Translations under genes and position numbers: made by a program
The notes under the pieces: model-generated
The model's input: the letters and a program-made list of their open reading frames with translations, nothing else
Told to the model about the DNA's origin: nothing
The model's database searches: none
Part shown: positions 1 to 8,140 of the stretch, one piece after another
Layout: each line of letters begins with the position of its first letter
How positions within the stretch are numbered: the stretch's first letter is position 1
NCBI GenBank assembly: GCA_964247725.1
Contig: CAXTVM010000014.1
Coordinates: 6,255-70,254, forward strand
Reading direction: 5' to 3'
Source of the DNA: Lichenicola sp964247725
Lineage (GTDB): Bacteria > Pseudomonadota > Alphaproteobacteria > Acetobacterales > Acetobacteraceae
Length of the DNA: 64,000 bases

Positions 1-2
1 AG

Positions 3-824
3 GCCGGGCGGGCGCAGGAGATGATCGCTCGCCGGCTGCCGCTGATGCTGGCGGACGGCCAGCTGGCGCCGGTGGTGGCGCGCGCGCTGCGCGCGCTGGT
101 CGACGGCGACCGGCACCAGGAGGTGCTGTCGTTCCTGCTCGACCAGATCAAGCTGCTGCTGAAGAGCCGGGAGGCGCACCTGCACCAGCTGATCGAGGAC
201 CGCGTGCGCGAGCAGGGCGGCCGCCTGGTCGGCTGGGCGATCGGCGGATCGGTGGCGAGCCGGGTGCTGAGCGCCATCAACCTTGAGCTCGACCGCACCA
301 ACCCGCGCGAGAGCGACCTGCGCGAGGCGGCGACGGCGTGGATCCGGCGCGAGATCGACCTGATCGAGACCGACCCGGGCCGCGGCCGCGAGCTGGCCGA
401 CACGCTGCGCGGGCTGGTGACGCACGACAGCCTGCGCGCCTGGTCGGCCGACATCTGGGCCCGGCTGCGGGGTGCCGTCGAGGCCGAGCTCGAGCACGAG
501 GACGGCTGGGTCGGCCGCCTGGTCGGCGACGCGCTGGCGCGGGCGGCGGACACGCTGGAGGGGGACGAGCGGGTGCGGGCGGCGATCGACCACGCCGTCG
601 TCCGGTTCGCCCGCCAGGTGCTGCCGGGGCTGCAGGGTTACCTGTCCGACTTCATCGCCCAGGTGGTCGGCAGCTGGGACACCGACCGGCTGGTGGACCG
701 GATCGAGCTGCGGGTCGGCGGCGACCTGCAGTTCGTCCGGATCAACGGCACGCTGGTCGGCTGCTTGGTCGGGATCGTGCTCCAGCTCGGGCTGTGGGTG
801 CTACTGGGGCCGGAGGCCGGTTAA
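3..824 (+). CDS. DUF445 family membrane protein, C-terminal part (5' truncated by window edge)
   Basis: The frame is already open at the first base, so the true start lies outside the window; an in-frame ATG at 21 is probably internal. What remains is about 270 residues, largely helical and charged, with repeated short amphipathic helices, followed by one hydrophobic C-terminal segment (around VGCLVGIVLQLGLWVLL). This layout, a long helical soluble region closed by a C-terminal membrane segment, fits DUF445 (YjiN-like) proteins, whose function is unknown. It is followed directly by an intergenic repeat. The family call rests on overall pattern rather than a catalytic motif. Confidence 0.6.
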   Translation, partial: AGRAQEMIARRLPLMLADGQLAPVVARALRALVDGDRHQEVLSFLLDQIKLLLKSREAHLHQLIEDRVREQGGRLVGWAIGGSVASRVLSAINLELDRTNPRESDLREAATAWIRREIDLIETDPGRGRELADTLRGLVTHDSLRAWSADIWARLRGAVEAELEHEDGWVGRLVGDALARAADTLEGDERVRAAIDHAVVRFARQVLPGLQGYLSDFIAQVVGSWDTDRLVDRIELRVGGDLQFVRINGTLVGCLVGIVLQLGLWVLLGPEAG

Positions 825-880
825 GGCCAGGGCTCTGCCCCGGATCCGCCAAGGGCCCGTGGCCCTTGGAAGCCGATTCG
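825..880. repeat. Intergenic palindromic repeat, copy 1 (partial)
   Basis: GC-rich hairpin-forming sequence with the GGCCAGGGCTCTGCCCC arm and an AAGGGCCCGTGGCCCTT palindrome. It belongs to the same family as the copies near 1323, 2545, 21714, 24985, 48395, 55994, 61550 and 63944. It abuts the truncated end of the IS481 relic, so one probably interrupted the other. Confidence 0.7.
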
Positions 881-891
881 TGTGGGTGCAA

Positions 892-1265
892 CCACAGCTC
901 GTTGAGCCGCTCGCGCCCGAACGCTCGGTGGCGTGCGCCCTCGGCCGGGTCCAGCCGGCCACGCCGGCGCAGGATCTCGGTCACGGTCGCGGGCGAGGGC
1001 GCGTCGGCATGGCCAAGATCAGCAAGGCGGCGGGCGATCTTGCGCCCGCCCCATGCCGGATGCTGGCCACGCTGCTCGAGCACCAGCTGCTCAAGCTCGG
1101 ACGACGTCCGGCGCGGGCTGTTTCCGCGACCGGCGAGCGCGGCTGACCGGTCTCGCGGCTGATGCCAAACCGTCGGCACAGCTCGGTCACGCCGACGCCA
1201 TCCGCCTGGGCCAGACGAGCAAGCTCCAGCCGTTGATCCATCTCCGACATCGACTTGCAGGGCAT
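892..1265 (-). pseudogene. IS481-family transposase relic (N-terminal part, frameshifted)
   Basis: On the minus strand the frame starting at 1265 gives a typical IS481 N-terminus (MPCKSMSEMDQRLELARLAQ, then an ELCRRFGISRETG helix-turn-helix). After about 35 residues the similarity moves to another frame, which carries LEQLVLEQRGQHPAWGGRKI and then RLNELW, the segment that precedes the DDE catalytic core in this family. The catalytic domain is absent and sequence similarity stops at the intergenic repeat. The element is dead: truncated and frameshifted. Confidence 0.75.
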
Positions 1266-1322
1266 CGCTCGGCTCCCGCCGCGCTACGCCTCCACGTGTC
1301 AGCCATGTCTCCAGTCCATGCA

Positions 1323-1407
1323 GGCCGTCGTGCGCCAGCACGCTTCGCGTGACGGCCCCGGTGGGGTCCAGGGGCAAAGCCCTGGCCGCCTTCCTGATCC
1401 GATGGCC
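1323..1407. repeat. Intergenic palindromic repeat, copy 2
   Basis: Contains the nested inverted repeat around CACGCTTCGCGTGACGGCCCC followed by a GGGGTCCAGGGGCAAAGCCCTGGCC arm. Read on the minus strand its outer end resembles the outer end of the copy at 21714. It sits between the IS481 relic and the end of ada. Confidence 0.7.
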
Positions 1408-1412
1408 ATCCT

Positions 1413-2507
1413 TCACGATTCGCGGCCGAGAAGGCTGCGCTTGCGGGCCGTGCCCCAGCGGTAGCCGGCGAGGTCGCCGTTCGACCGCACGGCCCGATGG
1501 CAGGGGATCGCCACCGCCAGCACGTTGGCGGCGCAGGCGCCGGCCACCGCGCGAGCGCCACCCGGGATGCCGAGCGAGTCCGCCAGGGCGGCATAGCTGA
1601 TGGTGCGGCCGGGCGGGATCGCGGCGAGGGCCTGCCAGACCCGCTGCTGGAACGCGGTGCCGCGGATGTCGAGCGGCAGCGGGACGGCGCTGCCCGGCCG
1701 GTCCACCAGCTGGACCACCTGTGCCACCGCGGCCGCGAAGACAGGATCGCCATCCGCCAGCGCGGCGTTCGGGAACCGGTCTCGCAGCGCCTGCACCAGC
1801 GCCTCGGGATCGTCGCCGAGCGTGATCGCGCAAAGGCCGATCGCGGTCGCCGCCACCAGCACCTGGCCTAGCGCGCAACGGGCGACCGCGTACCGGATCG
1901 CGGCCTCGGCGCCGCCGCGCCGGTAGGTGCCTGGGGTCATGCCGAGCCGGGCCGGCGCGCTGTCGTAGCAGCGGCTGGGCGCGTTGAAGCCTGCCTCGTA
2001 GATCGCCCGCGTCACGCTCGGTTCCGCCTCCAGCGCCGCCCGCAGCCGCTCCGCCCGCCGCGCCGACGCATAGGCGGCGGGCGTGACCCCGGTAACCTCG
2101 CGGAACACGCGATGGAAGTGGAACCGGCTCAGCCCGGCCGCGGCCGCGAGTTCGGCCAGGCGCGGCGGCGTATCTGCGCGCTCGATCGACCGGCAGGCGT
2201 CGCCCACCATCGCCGCCTGCCGGTCCCGCGGGCCCTCCGCATCCGGACGACAGCGCCGGCACGCGCGCAGGCCGGCCCGCTCGGCTGCGGCCGAGTCCCG
2301 ATGGAACGACACGTTGCCGCGCAGCGGCAGCCGGGCCCCGCACCCCGGCCGGCAGTAGATGCCGGTGGTGCGCACGCCATAGACGAAGCGCCCGTCGAGG
2401 CCGGCGTCCCGTCGCCGCACCGCCTCGTAGAGGCCGTCATCGTCCAGTCCCGCAATGTCCATGGCTGCCTCTCGTGCCGTCATATCAGCATGTTCCGCTG
2501 CCGCCAT
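1413..2507 (-). CDS. ada: Bifunctional regulator / O6-alkylguanine-DNA alkyltransferase Ada
   Basis: Ada repairs methylated DNA by transferring methyl groups to its own cysteines, and the methylated form activates the adaptive response. All three parts are visible in order. First is an N-terminal zinc domain with YCRPGC (about residues 51-56) and the later CRRC, the set that accepts phosphotriester methyl groups. Next comes an AraC-type helix-turn-helix region around RFHFHRVFREVTGVTP. Last is a C-terminal methyltransferase domain with the active-site motif IPCHR. The frame is open further upstream, but that part overlaps an intergenic repeat, so I use the ATG at 2507, preceded by a weak AGGGACGGG ribosome site; ATGs at 2483 and 2462 are alternatives. 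The neighbours do not look like repair genes. Length (364 aa) is normal for Ada. Confidence 0.9.
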   Translation of the reverse strand: MAAAEHADMTAREAAMDIAGLDDDGLYEAVRRRDAGLDGRFVYGVRTTGIYCRPGCGARLPLRGNVSFHRDSAAAERAGLRACRRCRPDAEGPRDRQAAMVGDACRSIERADTPPRLAELAAAAGLSRFHFHRVFREVTGVTPAAYASARRAERLRAALEAEPSVTRAIYEAGFNAPSRCYDSAPARLGMTPGTYRRGGAEAAIRYAVARCALGQVLVAATAIGLCAITLGDDPEALVQALRDRFPNAALADGDPVFAAAVAQVVQLVDRPGSAVPLPLDIRGTAFQQRVWQALAAIPPGRTISYAALADSLGIPGGARAVAGACAANVLAVAIPCHRAVRSNGDLAGYRWGTARKRSLLGRES

Positions 2508-2544
2508 GACCGCATCCCGTCCCTTGCGGTCGAATATCCTTGAA

Positions 2545-2619
2545 GAAGAGGTTTCCGGAGGCTCGCCTTTGGCGGAGTCCAGGGGCGTCGTGCGAAGCAC
2601 GCTGTCGCGTGACGCCCGG
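2545..2619. repeat. Intergenic palindromic repeat, copy 3
   Basis: Carries the GGGGCGTCGTGCGAAGCACG and GCGTGACGCCC palindromic core of the repeat family, located between ada and the DUF347-like gene. Confidence 0.65.
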
Positions 2620-2629
2620 GCCTGCGGAG

Positions 2630-3346
2630 CTACCGCCGCGGCCAGGCCCGCAGCGTCCCCAGCATCAGCAGCCCCTCGGCGGCGGCGCTGCCGGCCAGCC
2701 CGAGCCCGCTGTGATCGGCGATCAGGTCGCCGACGCTGGTGCCGGCGGTCCGCGCCGCCGCCACGGTCGCCCAGTAGCCGGTCCGGGCGACGACGCCGGG
2801 CATCGGCACGTCCCGCAGCAGCCGGCGCGACAGCAATGCGAGGCCGAGCATGGTGCCCAGCGCCGCGGAGGCGATGACGAGCCCGAGCCGGTGCGAGCTG
2901 TCGTCGCCCAGCACGGTGCCCAGCACCCCGGCCAGGAACAGCAGGATCCAGTAGGCGCCGCGCGTGTCCGGCAGGCCCGGCGGAGGGGCCGCGCCGCCGG
3001 CGCTCGCCGGCCGTAACCAGGCACCCGCCAGGATCGCCCCCGCCAGCGTCGCCAGCAGCACGGGCTGGCGAAGATGCGCGTCATGCGCGCCGAGGTCGGC
3101 AATGTTGGTCGCCATCGCGCGCACGAGCACGACCGCGCCCCAGTAGGCGAGCTCGCGGTAGAGCCAGCCGCGCCGTCCGCCGTGCACCGCGAGCCAGGCC
3201 AGCAGCAGCAGCGGCAACACGCCGCGCCAGTGGCCCAGACGCAGGTCGTGCGACAGCACGTCGCCCAGCGTGGCGCCGAACACGCTGGCGATCGACAGCC
3301 CGGTCCAGTAGCGGGGGCCGAGCGGCACGGCGCGGTCGGCGGTCAT
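2630..3346 (-). CDS. Polytopic membrane protein with four DUF347-like repeats
   Basis: The protein (238 aa) is almost entirely hydrophobic and built of four related units. Each begins with a YW pair and carries a GD or equivalent motif about twelve residues later: YWTGLSIASVFGATLGD, YWGAVVLVRAMATNIAD, YWILLFLAGVLGTVLGDD and YWATVAAARTAGTSVGD. That is the pattern of the DUF347 (COG4705-type) membrane repeat, whose function is unknown. I chose the ATG at 3346 because the longer frame adds a polar stretch unlike the family. The gene is divergent from the secreted protein gene at 3595. Confidence 0.7.
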   Translation of the reverse strand: MTADRAVPLGPRYWTGLSIASVFGATLGDVLSHDLRLGHWRGVLPLLLLAWLAVHGGRRGWLYRELAYWGAVVLVRAMATNIADLGAHDAHLRQPVLLATLAGAILAGAWLRPASAGGAAPPPGLPDTRGAYWILLFLAGVLGTVLGDDSSHRLGLVIASAALGTMLGLALLSRRLLRDVPMPGVVARTGYWATVAAARTAGTSVGDLIADHSGLGLAGSAAAEGLLMLGTLRAWPRR

Positions 3347-3409
3347 GGCGATCGGGTGCCGGCGACGGCACTGGTCCGAAGCCCCCGACCGACACCACAC
3401 GCCGCCGTG

Positions 3410-3429
3410 ATATCATGGGTTGATGATAT
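3410..3429. promoter_or_regulatory. AT-rich 7-bp inverted repeat in divergent promoter region
   Basis: ATATCAT and ATGATAT are separated by six bases, inside an unusually AT-rich patch of the 248-bp region between two divergent genes. A perfect inverted repeat here fits an operator, but no regulator gene is adjacent and no -35/-10 pair is obvious. Low confidence. Confidence 0.3.
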
Positions 3430-3594
3430 ATTAACGATATGCAAACTTCGTCCTGTTTCGAACCGGCTCCCATTGAGGTGAGGGGTCGCCTGGACGCGAT
3501 GTGGCGCCGGACCGGCTGGCGCCCGGCGACCAGCATTACCGCCGCGCGGCATCAGGCCGCGTGGACCGTCTGACCCTATGCTAAAGGCTTTCCC

Positions 3595-4779
3595 ATGATC
3601 AAATCCTTCCCGACGTTGCGGCAGCTGGGCCTGCTGATCGCGTTCGGCTGTCTCGTCGCGATCGCCGCACGGCCCGCGTCGGCGCAGTCCGCGCCGCCCC
3701 CGGGCCTCACCTTCACGCAGATCCTGCCGCGGCAGACGATCTACGACTATTCCGCCAATCCCTGCCCGGAGAAATATTATCCCGACGGCCCGGCCCGCGC
3801 GTTCCAGCGCGCCGACGGCGCGTTCGCGCTGCTGGCCGAGGAACTGGACAACTGGCAGCTGGTCGGTAGCAGCCCGTTCACCCTGAAGGTGTCCTGCCCG
3901 TCGATCCTGTCCTCCAGCCAGTACGGCCTGCTCAACCGCGGCATGACCGGCATCCAGGCCACCTACACCGAGGACGGCCAGACCATCTACGCCTTCGCCG
4001 GCCAGGACCTTTCGCCGCTGAACGAGGCGCTCGGCTGCCAGGACGACGGCAACGGCAACTGCTGGCTGAACGACATCGAGGCCGTCACCTCCACCGACAG
4101 GGGCGACAGCTACAGCTTCACCTCGTCCACCAACGGCGATGTCGCGGCGCTGAGCCACACGCTGTCGACCACCATGACCAGTCCGGACGGCTTTTTCTCC
4201 TCGTCGAACATCGTCAAGCGCGGCGGCTACTACTACATGCTGTCGTTCGTGCAGAACAACTACAGCAAGCAGTCGCGCACCTGTCTGCTGCGGACCGACA
4301 ACCTGGCCGATCCGACCTCGTGGCTCGGCTATGACGGGTCCGGCTTCACCGTGACGCTGCAGCCGCTGGCCGACCCGACCGCGATCCCCTGCGCCGCGGT
4401 CGGCGCCAACTCGCTGCTCGGCACCGTCGAATCGGTCAACTACGTCCCGCGCAAGGGCATCTACGTGGCCGTGTTCCAGGCTACGCTGCAGCTCGCCGGC
4501 GACGCGGCCCCGGTCCCCGGAGCCTACTACTCGACCTCGCCCGACCTGGTGAGCTGGACGCCGCCGCAGTTCCTGTTGAACCTGCCGCGGGCCGCGGGCG
4601 TGGATTCCAAGACCGAGGTCGACCTCTATCCGGTCCTGCTGGATCCGTTCAGCAAGACCCGCAACTTCGAGACCATCGACTCCCTCACGCCGGTGCTGGT
4701 GTTCACCGTCGAGCACCTCGACAACGGCGCCGGCACCCTGGACCGCGACCTGGTCGGCGTGCCGCTGCTGATGCAGTAG
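3595..4779 (+). CDS. Secreted protein of unknown function, possible beta-propeller
   Basis: A 394-residue protein with a clear Sec signal peptide: positive start, hydrophobic core LLIAFGCLVAIAA, predicted cleavage after ASA near residue 30. The mature part is rich in Ser, Thr, Asp and aromatic residues. Its repeated short blocks (GGYYYMLSF, KGIYVAVFQ, GAYYSTSPDLVSW) resemble the blades of five-bladed glycosidase or sialidase-like propellers, where Y-S-x-S-x-D-x-x-x-W is common. Six or more cysteines suggest disulfides and export. No catalytic set can be assigned, so no enzyme name is given. It stands alone, divergent from the DUF347-like gene. Confidence 0.6.
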   Translation: MIKSFPTLRQLGLLIAFGCLVAIAARPASAQSAPPPGLTFTQILPRQTIYDYSANPCPEKYYPDGPARAFQRADGAFALLAEELDNWQLVGSSPFTLKVSCPSILSSSQYGLLNRGMTGIQATYTEDGQTIYAFAGQDLSPLNEALGCQDDGNGNCWLNDIEAVTSTDRGDSYSFTSSTNGDVAALSHTLSTTMTSPDGFFSSSNIVKRGGYYYMLSFVQNNYSKQSRTCLLRTDNLADPTSWLGYDGSGFTVTLQPLADPTAIPCAAVGANSLLGTVESVNYVPRKGIYVAVFQATLQLAGDAAPVPGAYYSTSPDLVSWTPPQFLLNLPRAAGVDSKTEVDLYPVLLDPFSKTRNFETIDSLTPVLVFTVEHLDNGAGTLDRDLVGVPLLMQ

Positions 4780-4854
4780 GCCGATCGACACCGCCTGGGG
4801 CTCCGCCGCCGGCGGGGCCCATCGGATCGTCACGGCAGAGGGATCTGCAGGCGG

Positions 4855-4930
4855 TGGTGGAGCTGAGCGGGATCGAACCGCTGACCTCCTCATTGCGAAC
4901 GAGGCGCTCTCCCAACTGAGCTACAGCCCC
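4855..4930 (-). tRNA. tRNA-Ala (anticodon CGC)
   Basis: The minus strand folds as a cloverleaf: acceptor GGGGCUG pairs with CAGCUCC, the D arm begins UAGCUCAGUUGGGAGAGC, the anticodon loop UUCGCAA is closed by a CCUCG/UGAGG stem, and the T arm contains GGUUCGAUCC. The CCA end is encoded. The loop places CGC as anticodon, reading GCG alanine codons, as expected in a GC-rich genome. Confidence 0.93.
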
Positions 4931-5056
4931 GCCGTGCAGGCGGCGGAAAGTAGCCCGGGCGGGGGGCAAGTCAAGGGGCCGGACCGGCGGTTGCGCCGGC
5001 CCGGCCGCCTCGGTAGCTTGGCGCCCACGCCCCACATCCGCTAGGATCCGCACGCC

Positions 5057-5377
5057 GTGATCACGGCCATCTTCGCGCTGCTCTACCTGGTGATCCGCAT
5101 CTACGTCCTGGTGCTGCTGATCTCCTGCGTGTTCAGCATGCTCTACGCCTTCAACGTGCTCGACGGCCGCAACCGGCTGGTGCGCGGCGTCGGCGATTTC
5201 CTGTTCCGTGCCACCGAGCCGGTGCTGGCGCCGGTGCGCCGGATCCTGCCGCAGTTCGGCACCGTGGACCTCAGCCCGCTGGTCGTGCTGCTGGCCCTGC
5301 AATACCTGCTGGTGCCGCTGCTGTTCGCGATCGAGGCCGCCATCCTCACCCGTTCGACGGCGCAGTTCCTGTCGTGA
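5057..5377 (+). CDS. YggT family inner-membrane protein
   Basis: A 106-residue protein with two main hydrophobic segments, near residues 4-30 and 70-95. The connecting region FRATEPVLAPVRRILPQFGTVDLSPLVVLL matches the conserved P-x-x-x-P-I-R-x-x-L-P and D-x-S-P signature of YggT proteins. These are small membrane proteins linked in other bacteria to osmotic stress and cell division, without a settled biochemical role. The start is GTG. The stop overlaps the start of the following glycosyltransferase gene, so the two are probably co-transcribed. Confidence 0.8.
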   Translation: MITAIFALLYLVIRIYVLVLLISCVFSMLYAFNVLDGRNRLVRGVGDFLFRATEPVLAPVRRILPQFGTVDLSPLVVLLALQYLLVPLLFAIEAAILTRSTAQFLS

Positions 5378-6366
5378 TGCCGGCCCCGTCCCGATACCAG
5401 CCCCGTCGCGATGTCGGCGCCTTCGTGATGCCGGAGGCCACGGCCTCCGTCCGCGTCGCGGTGCTGATCCCGTGCTACAACGAGGCGGTCGCCATCGGCC
5501 AGGTGGTGCGCGACTTCCGTGCCGCCCTGCCGGAGGCCGCGATCCACGTCTACGACAACAACTCCCGCGACGACACCGCCGCCGCCGCCGCCGCCGCCGG
5601 CGCCGTCGTGCGGACCGAGACGCTGCAGGGCAAGGGCCACGTGGTCCGCCGCATGTTCGCCGACGTCGAGGCCGACATCTACGTGCTGGTCGACGGCGAC
5701 GGCACCTACGACGCCGCCGCCGCACCCGAGCTGGTCAGCCAGCTGCGGGCGCGCGGCCTCGACATGATCAACGCCGCCCGGGTCGCCGAATGCGGCCCGG
5801 CCTACCGGCGCGGCCACGTGCTCGGCAACCGCGTGCTGACCGGGCTGGTCGCCGCCATCTTCGGCAAGCGCCTGTCCGACATGCTGTCGGGCTACCGGGT
5901 GTTCTCGCGTCGCTTCGTGAAGTCGTTCCCGGCGCTGTCGGTCGGCTTCGAGACCGAGACCGAGCTCACCGTGCACGCGCTCGAGCTGCGCATGCCGCTC
6001 GCCGAGCTGCCGACCCGCTATGTCGAGCGCCCGGCCGGGTCGGTCTCCAAGCTCAACACCTATCGCGACGGCATCCGCATCCTGCGCACCATCGTGGTGC
6101 TGGTGAAGCAGGAGCGGCCGCTGGCGTTCTTCTCCGCGATCGGCCTGCTGATGCTGCTGATCGGGCTGGCCGTCGGCCTGCCGGTGGTGGCCGAGTTCTT
6201 CCGCACCCGCACGGTGCCGCGGCTGCCGAGTGCGGTGCTGGCGCTGGGCTTCGTGCTGCTGGCCTGCCTCAGCTTCGTCTGCGGCCTGATCCTCGACAGC
6301 GTCACCCGCGGCCGCCTGGAGTTCAAGCGCCTGGCCTACCTGTCCCACCCGGCCCCGCAGGCCTGA
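5374..6366 (+). CDS. Family 2 glycosyltransferase with C-terminal membrane segments
   Basis: The N-terminal GT-A domain starts VAVLIPCYNEAVAIGQVV and carries DNNSRDDT and the metal-binding DGDGTYD motif (about residues 107-113), as in dolichyl- or polyprenyl-phosphate sugar transferases. After the catalytic domain, FSAIGLLMLLIGLAVGLPVV and a second hydrophobic stretch near VLALGFVLLACLSFVCGL form two membrane helices. It probably transfers an activated sugar to a lipid carrier or envelope glycan at the cytoplasmic membrane; donor and acceptor cannot be told from sequence. GTG at 5374 and ATG at 5377 are both possible starts, and both overlap the yggT stop. Confidence 0.85.
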   Translation: MMPAPSRYQPRRDVGAFVMPEATASVRVAVLIPCYNEAVAIGQVVRDFRAALPEAAIHVYDNNSRDDTAAAAAAAGAVVRTETLQGKGHVVRRMFADVEADIYVLVDGDGTYDAAAAPELVSQLRARGLDMINAARVAECGPAYRRGHVLGNRVLTGLVAAIFGKRLSDMLSGYRVFSRRFVKSFPALSVGFETETELTVHALELRMPLAELPTRYVERPAGSVSKLNTYRDGIRILRTIVVLVKQERPLAFFSAIGLLMLLIGLAVGLPVVAEFFRTRTVPRLPSAVLALGFVLLACLSFVCGLILDSVTRGRLEFKRLAYLSHPAPQA

Positions 6367-6586
6367 CGCGGGATCGGCTCCAGCATCATCCTGCCGCTGC
6401 GGCGTCGACGACCGCCGAGGTCTTGGGCCCGATATGGCGTCCATGTCCAACGTCGGCGCAGATCGCGCTCGGATCGGGTGCGGATCAACGAGTTGATCAA
6501 GTCAAAGCCTCACGGGCTGCGGTTTCATCGGAGCCAGCTGTCTTGAACGGCGGACGTATCCCGCCTGTCGCCTCCAGGGGATCGCC

Positions 6587-7400
6587 ATGCGCGCGTCGAC
6601 ACGGACGCTGCCAGGCATCCTGACCCTTCACGGCCTCTGCCTCGGCCTGCCCGGGCATTGGATTGGACGTGGCGATGGCCCAACCGGCGACCCGGACGGC
6701 GCCCTCCCGGCCCGTGGCGGCCGATAGCGCGACGGGTGACGACGCGATGAACGGCAACGCGGCGAAGGGTGCCGGCGGATCGGATCCGGGCGGCACGGTC
6801 GAGCAGGTCATCGTCACCGCGCTGCGGCAGAGATCGACCCTGCGGAAGGCCCCTGCCGCGATCACGGCGGTCCCCGGGCGCGCGGCTCGGCCGGTCCGAC
6901 GTCACCGATGTCGCGGGCCGCAACGGGCTGGTCCCCGGCCTTACGGTCACCGAGGCCGCCGGCTTCGAGAAGCTGGTGAACATCTCCGGCGTCGGCTCGT
7001 CGACGCCGGGGAACGCGCTGGTGACGCAGCCCGGCATGGCGTTCTTGGTCGACGGCGTCTACCTGGCGAACTCGATCTCGCTCGACCAGACCCTGTTCGA
7101 CATCGACCGCGTCGAGGTGCTGCGCGGACCGCAGGGGAGCCTCTACGGACAGAGCTCGACCGGCGGCGTGATCAACCTCGTCATCGACGCGGCGCTGGAC
7201 CCGCGCGAGATGCAGGCCCTGGTGCTGGTGGCCGCGGGCGCCTGCGCCGGAGCTCGACCGGGTCGAGGGCGGGACCGTCATCGGCGCCCCCATCACCGGC
7301 GATCGCGGCCAATGGGCGGCCTGCCGCTCGCCGCCAGGGCGTCTCCCGGTGCCGGCGTCCGCCTGCCGGCCAGATGATCCCGACCGCAGGCGCGGGCGAG
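6587..7400 (+). pseudogene. TonB-dependent receptor, decayed remnant
   Basis: An ATG at 6587 with an AGGGG ribosome site opens a possible signal peptide. The TonB-box-like segment GGTVEQVIVTALRQRS is in a second frame. The plug domain (PGLTVTEAAGFEKLVNISGV, FDIDRVEVLRGPQGSLYGQS, STGGVINL) is in a third. VLRGPQG-LYG-GGVINL is diagnostic for TonB-dependent receptor plugs. A further fragment resembling the first barrel strand (GAPITGDRGQWAA) needs yet another shift, and nothing of the roughly 600-residue barrel follows. At least two frameshifts plus truncation mean no functional receptor is made. Confidence 0.8.
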
Positions 7401-7519
7401 GTCGGCCCGGACCCGATCGACGAGGTCGGGGGGGGGGATTCAACGGAGGGCGGGGCGGGTCGCGCCGGACGCCGGCACCGTCGGCGCCTCCGCCATGACG
7501 CAGGCCGTCATCCGGACGA

Positions 7520-8140
7520 TCATCGGGAGGCTTCGCGGTTCCAGGCGCCGATGATCGGCACGTCGGGATGGCTCGGGTTGCAGCCCAGGATGCCGATGGC
7601 GGCGGTGGCCAGCACGAGGTGCCGCGCGTCCACGATCGGCAGGCCGATCCATCGGACCGCCAGGCTGCTGCCGATCTGGCCGTGCGAGAACAGGGCGATG
7701 GTGCCGCCCAGCGCCCGCAGCCGCGCGGCGAGGCGATCGGCGCGCCGGGCCACGTCGCCCGGCGTCTCCCCGCCCGGGCAGCCGTCGCGATACACGCCCC
7801 AGCCGGGTCGCTCCGCCCGGATGTCGACCGAGCGGCGGCCCTCGTAGGCGCCGTAGTCCCACTCGGCCAGATCCGGGTCCTCCTCGGCGGCATCGCCCAG
7901 CCCTGCCAGGATGCAGGTCCGCCGCGCACGCGAGTCCGGGCTGACGAACACCCGGCCGAACGGGATGGAGCCCAGCGTCGGGCGCAGCGCCCGTGCCTGG
8001 TCCTCGCCCCGCTCCGTCAGCGCGATGTCGGATCGGCCGGTATGCCGGCCGGACAGGCACCAGGCGGTCTCGCCGTGCCGGACGAGGTAGATGCAGGCGG
8101 GCGCCCGGTCGGCCGGGAGGCTTGGATGGTTCGACGTCAG
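7520..8140 (-). CDS. Histidine phosphatase family protein (phosphoglycerate mutase-like)
   Basis: A roughly 206-residue protein starting YLVRHGETAW, the RHG phosphohistidine motif, followed by the family features GRSDIALTERGEDQA, a second conserved region EWDYGAYEG and a late FSHGQIGS histidine. It is most like broad-specificity sugar-phosphate or alpha-ribazole phosphatases of this superfamily; the substrate is unknown. No ATG, GTG or TTG lies at the expected place. The best fit is CTG at 8138-8140, which overlaps the aldolase stop as CTGA, a translational-coupling arrangement repeated elsewhere in this operon as ATGA. The position at the end of a sugar-phosphate operon suggests a sugar-phosphate substrate. 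Confidence 0.75.
   Translation of the reverse strand: MTSNHPSLPADRAPACIYLVRHGETAWCLSGRHTGRSDIALTERGEDQARALRPTLGSIPFGRVFVSPDSRARRTCILAGLGDAAEEDPDLAEWDYGAYEGRRSVDIRAERPGWGVYRDGCPGGETPGDVARRADRLAARLRALGGTIALFSHGQIGSSLAVRWIGLPIVDARHLVLATAAIGILGCNPSHPDVPIIGAWNREASR

Noticed and set aside
3343..4893. 516-codon minus-strand frame opposite the secreted protein gene
   Set aside because: Runs across the tRNA-Ala gene region and has no domain; the plus strand has a signal peptide and a coherent protein.
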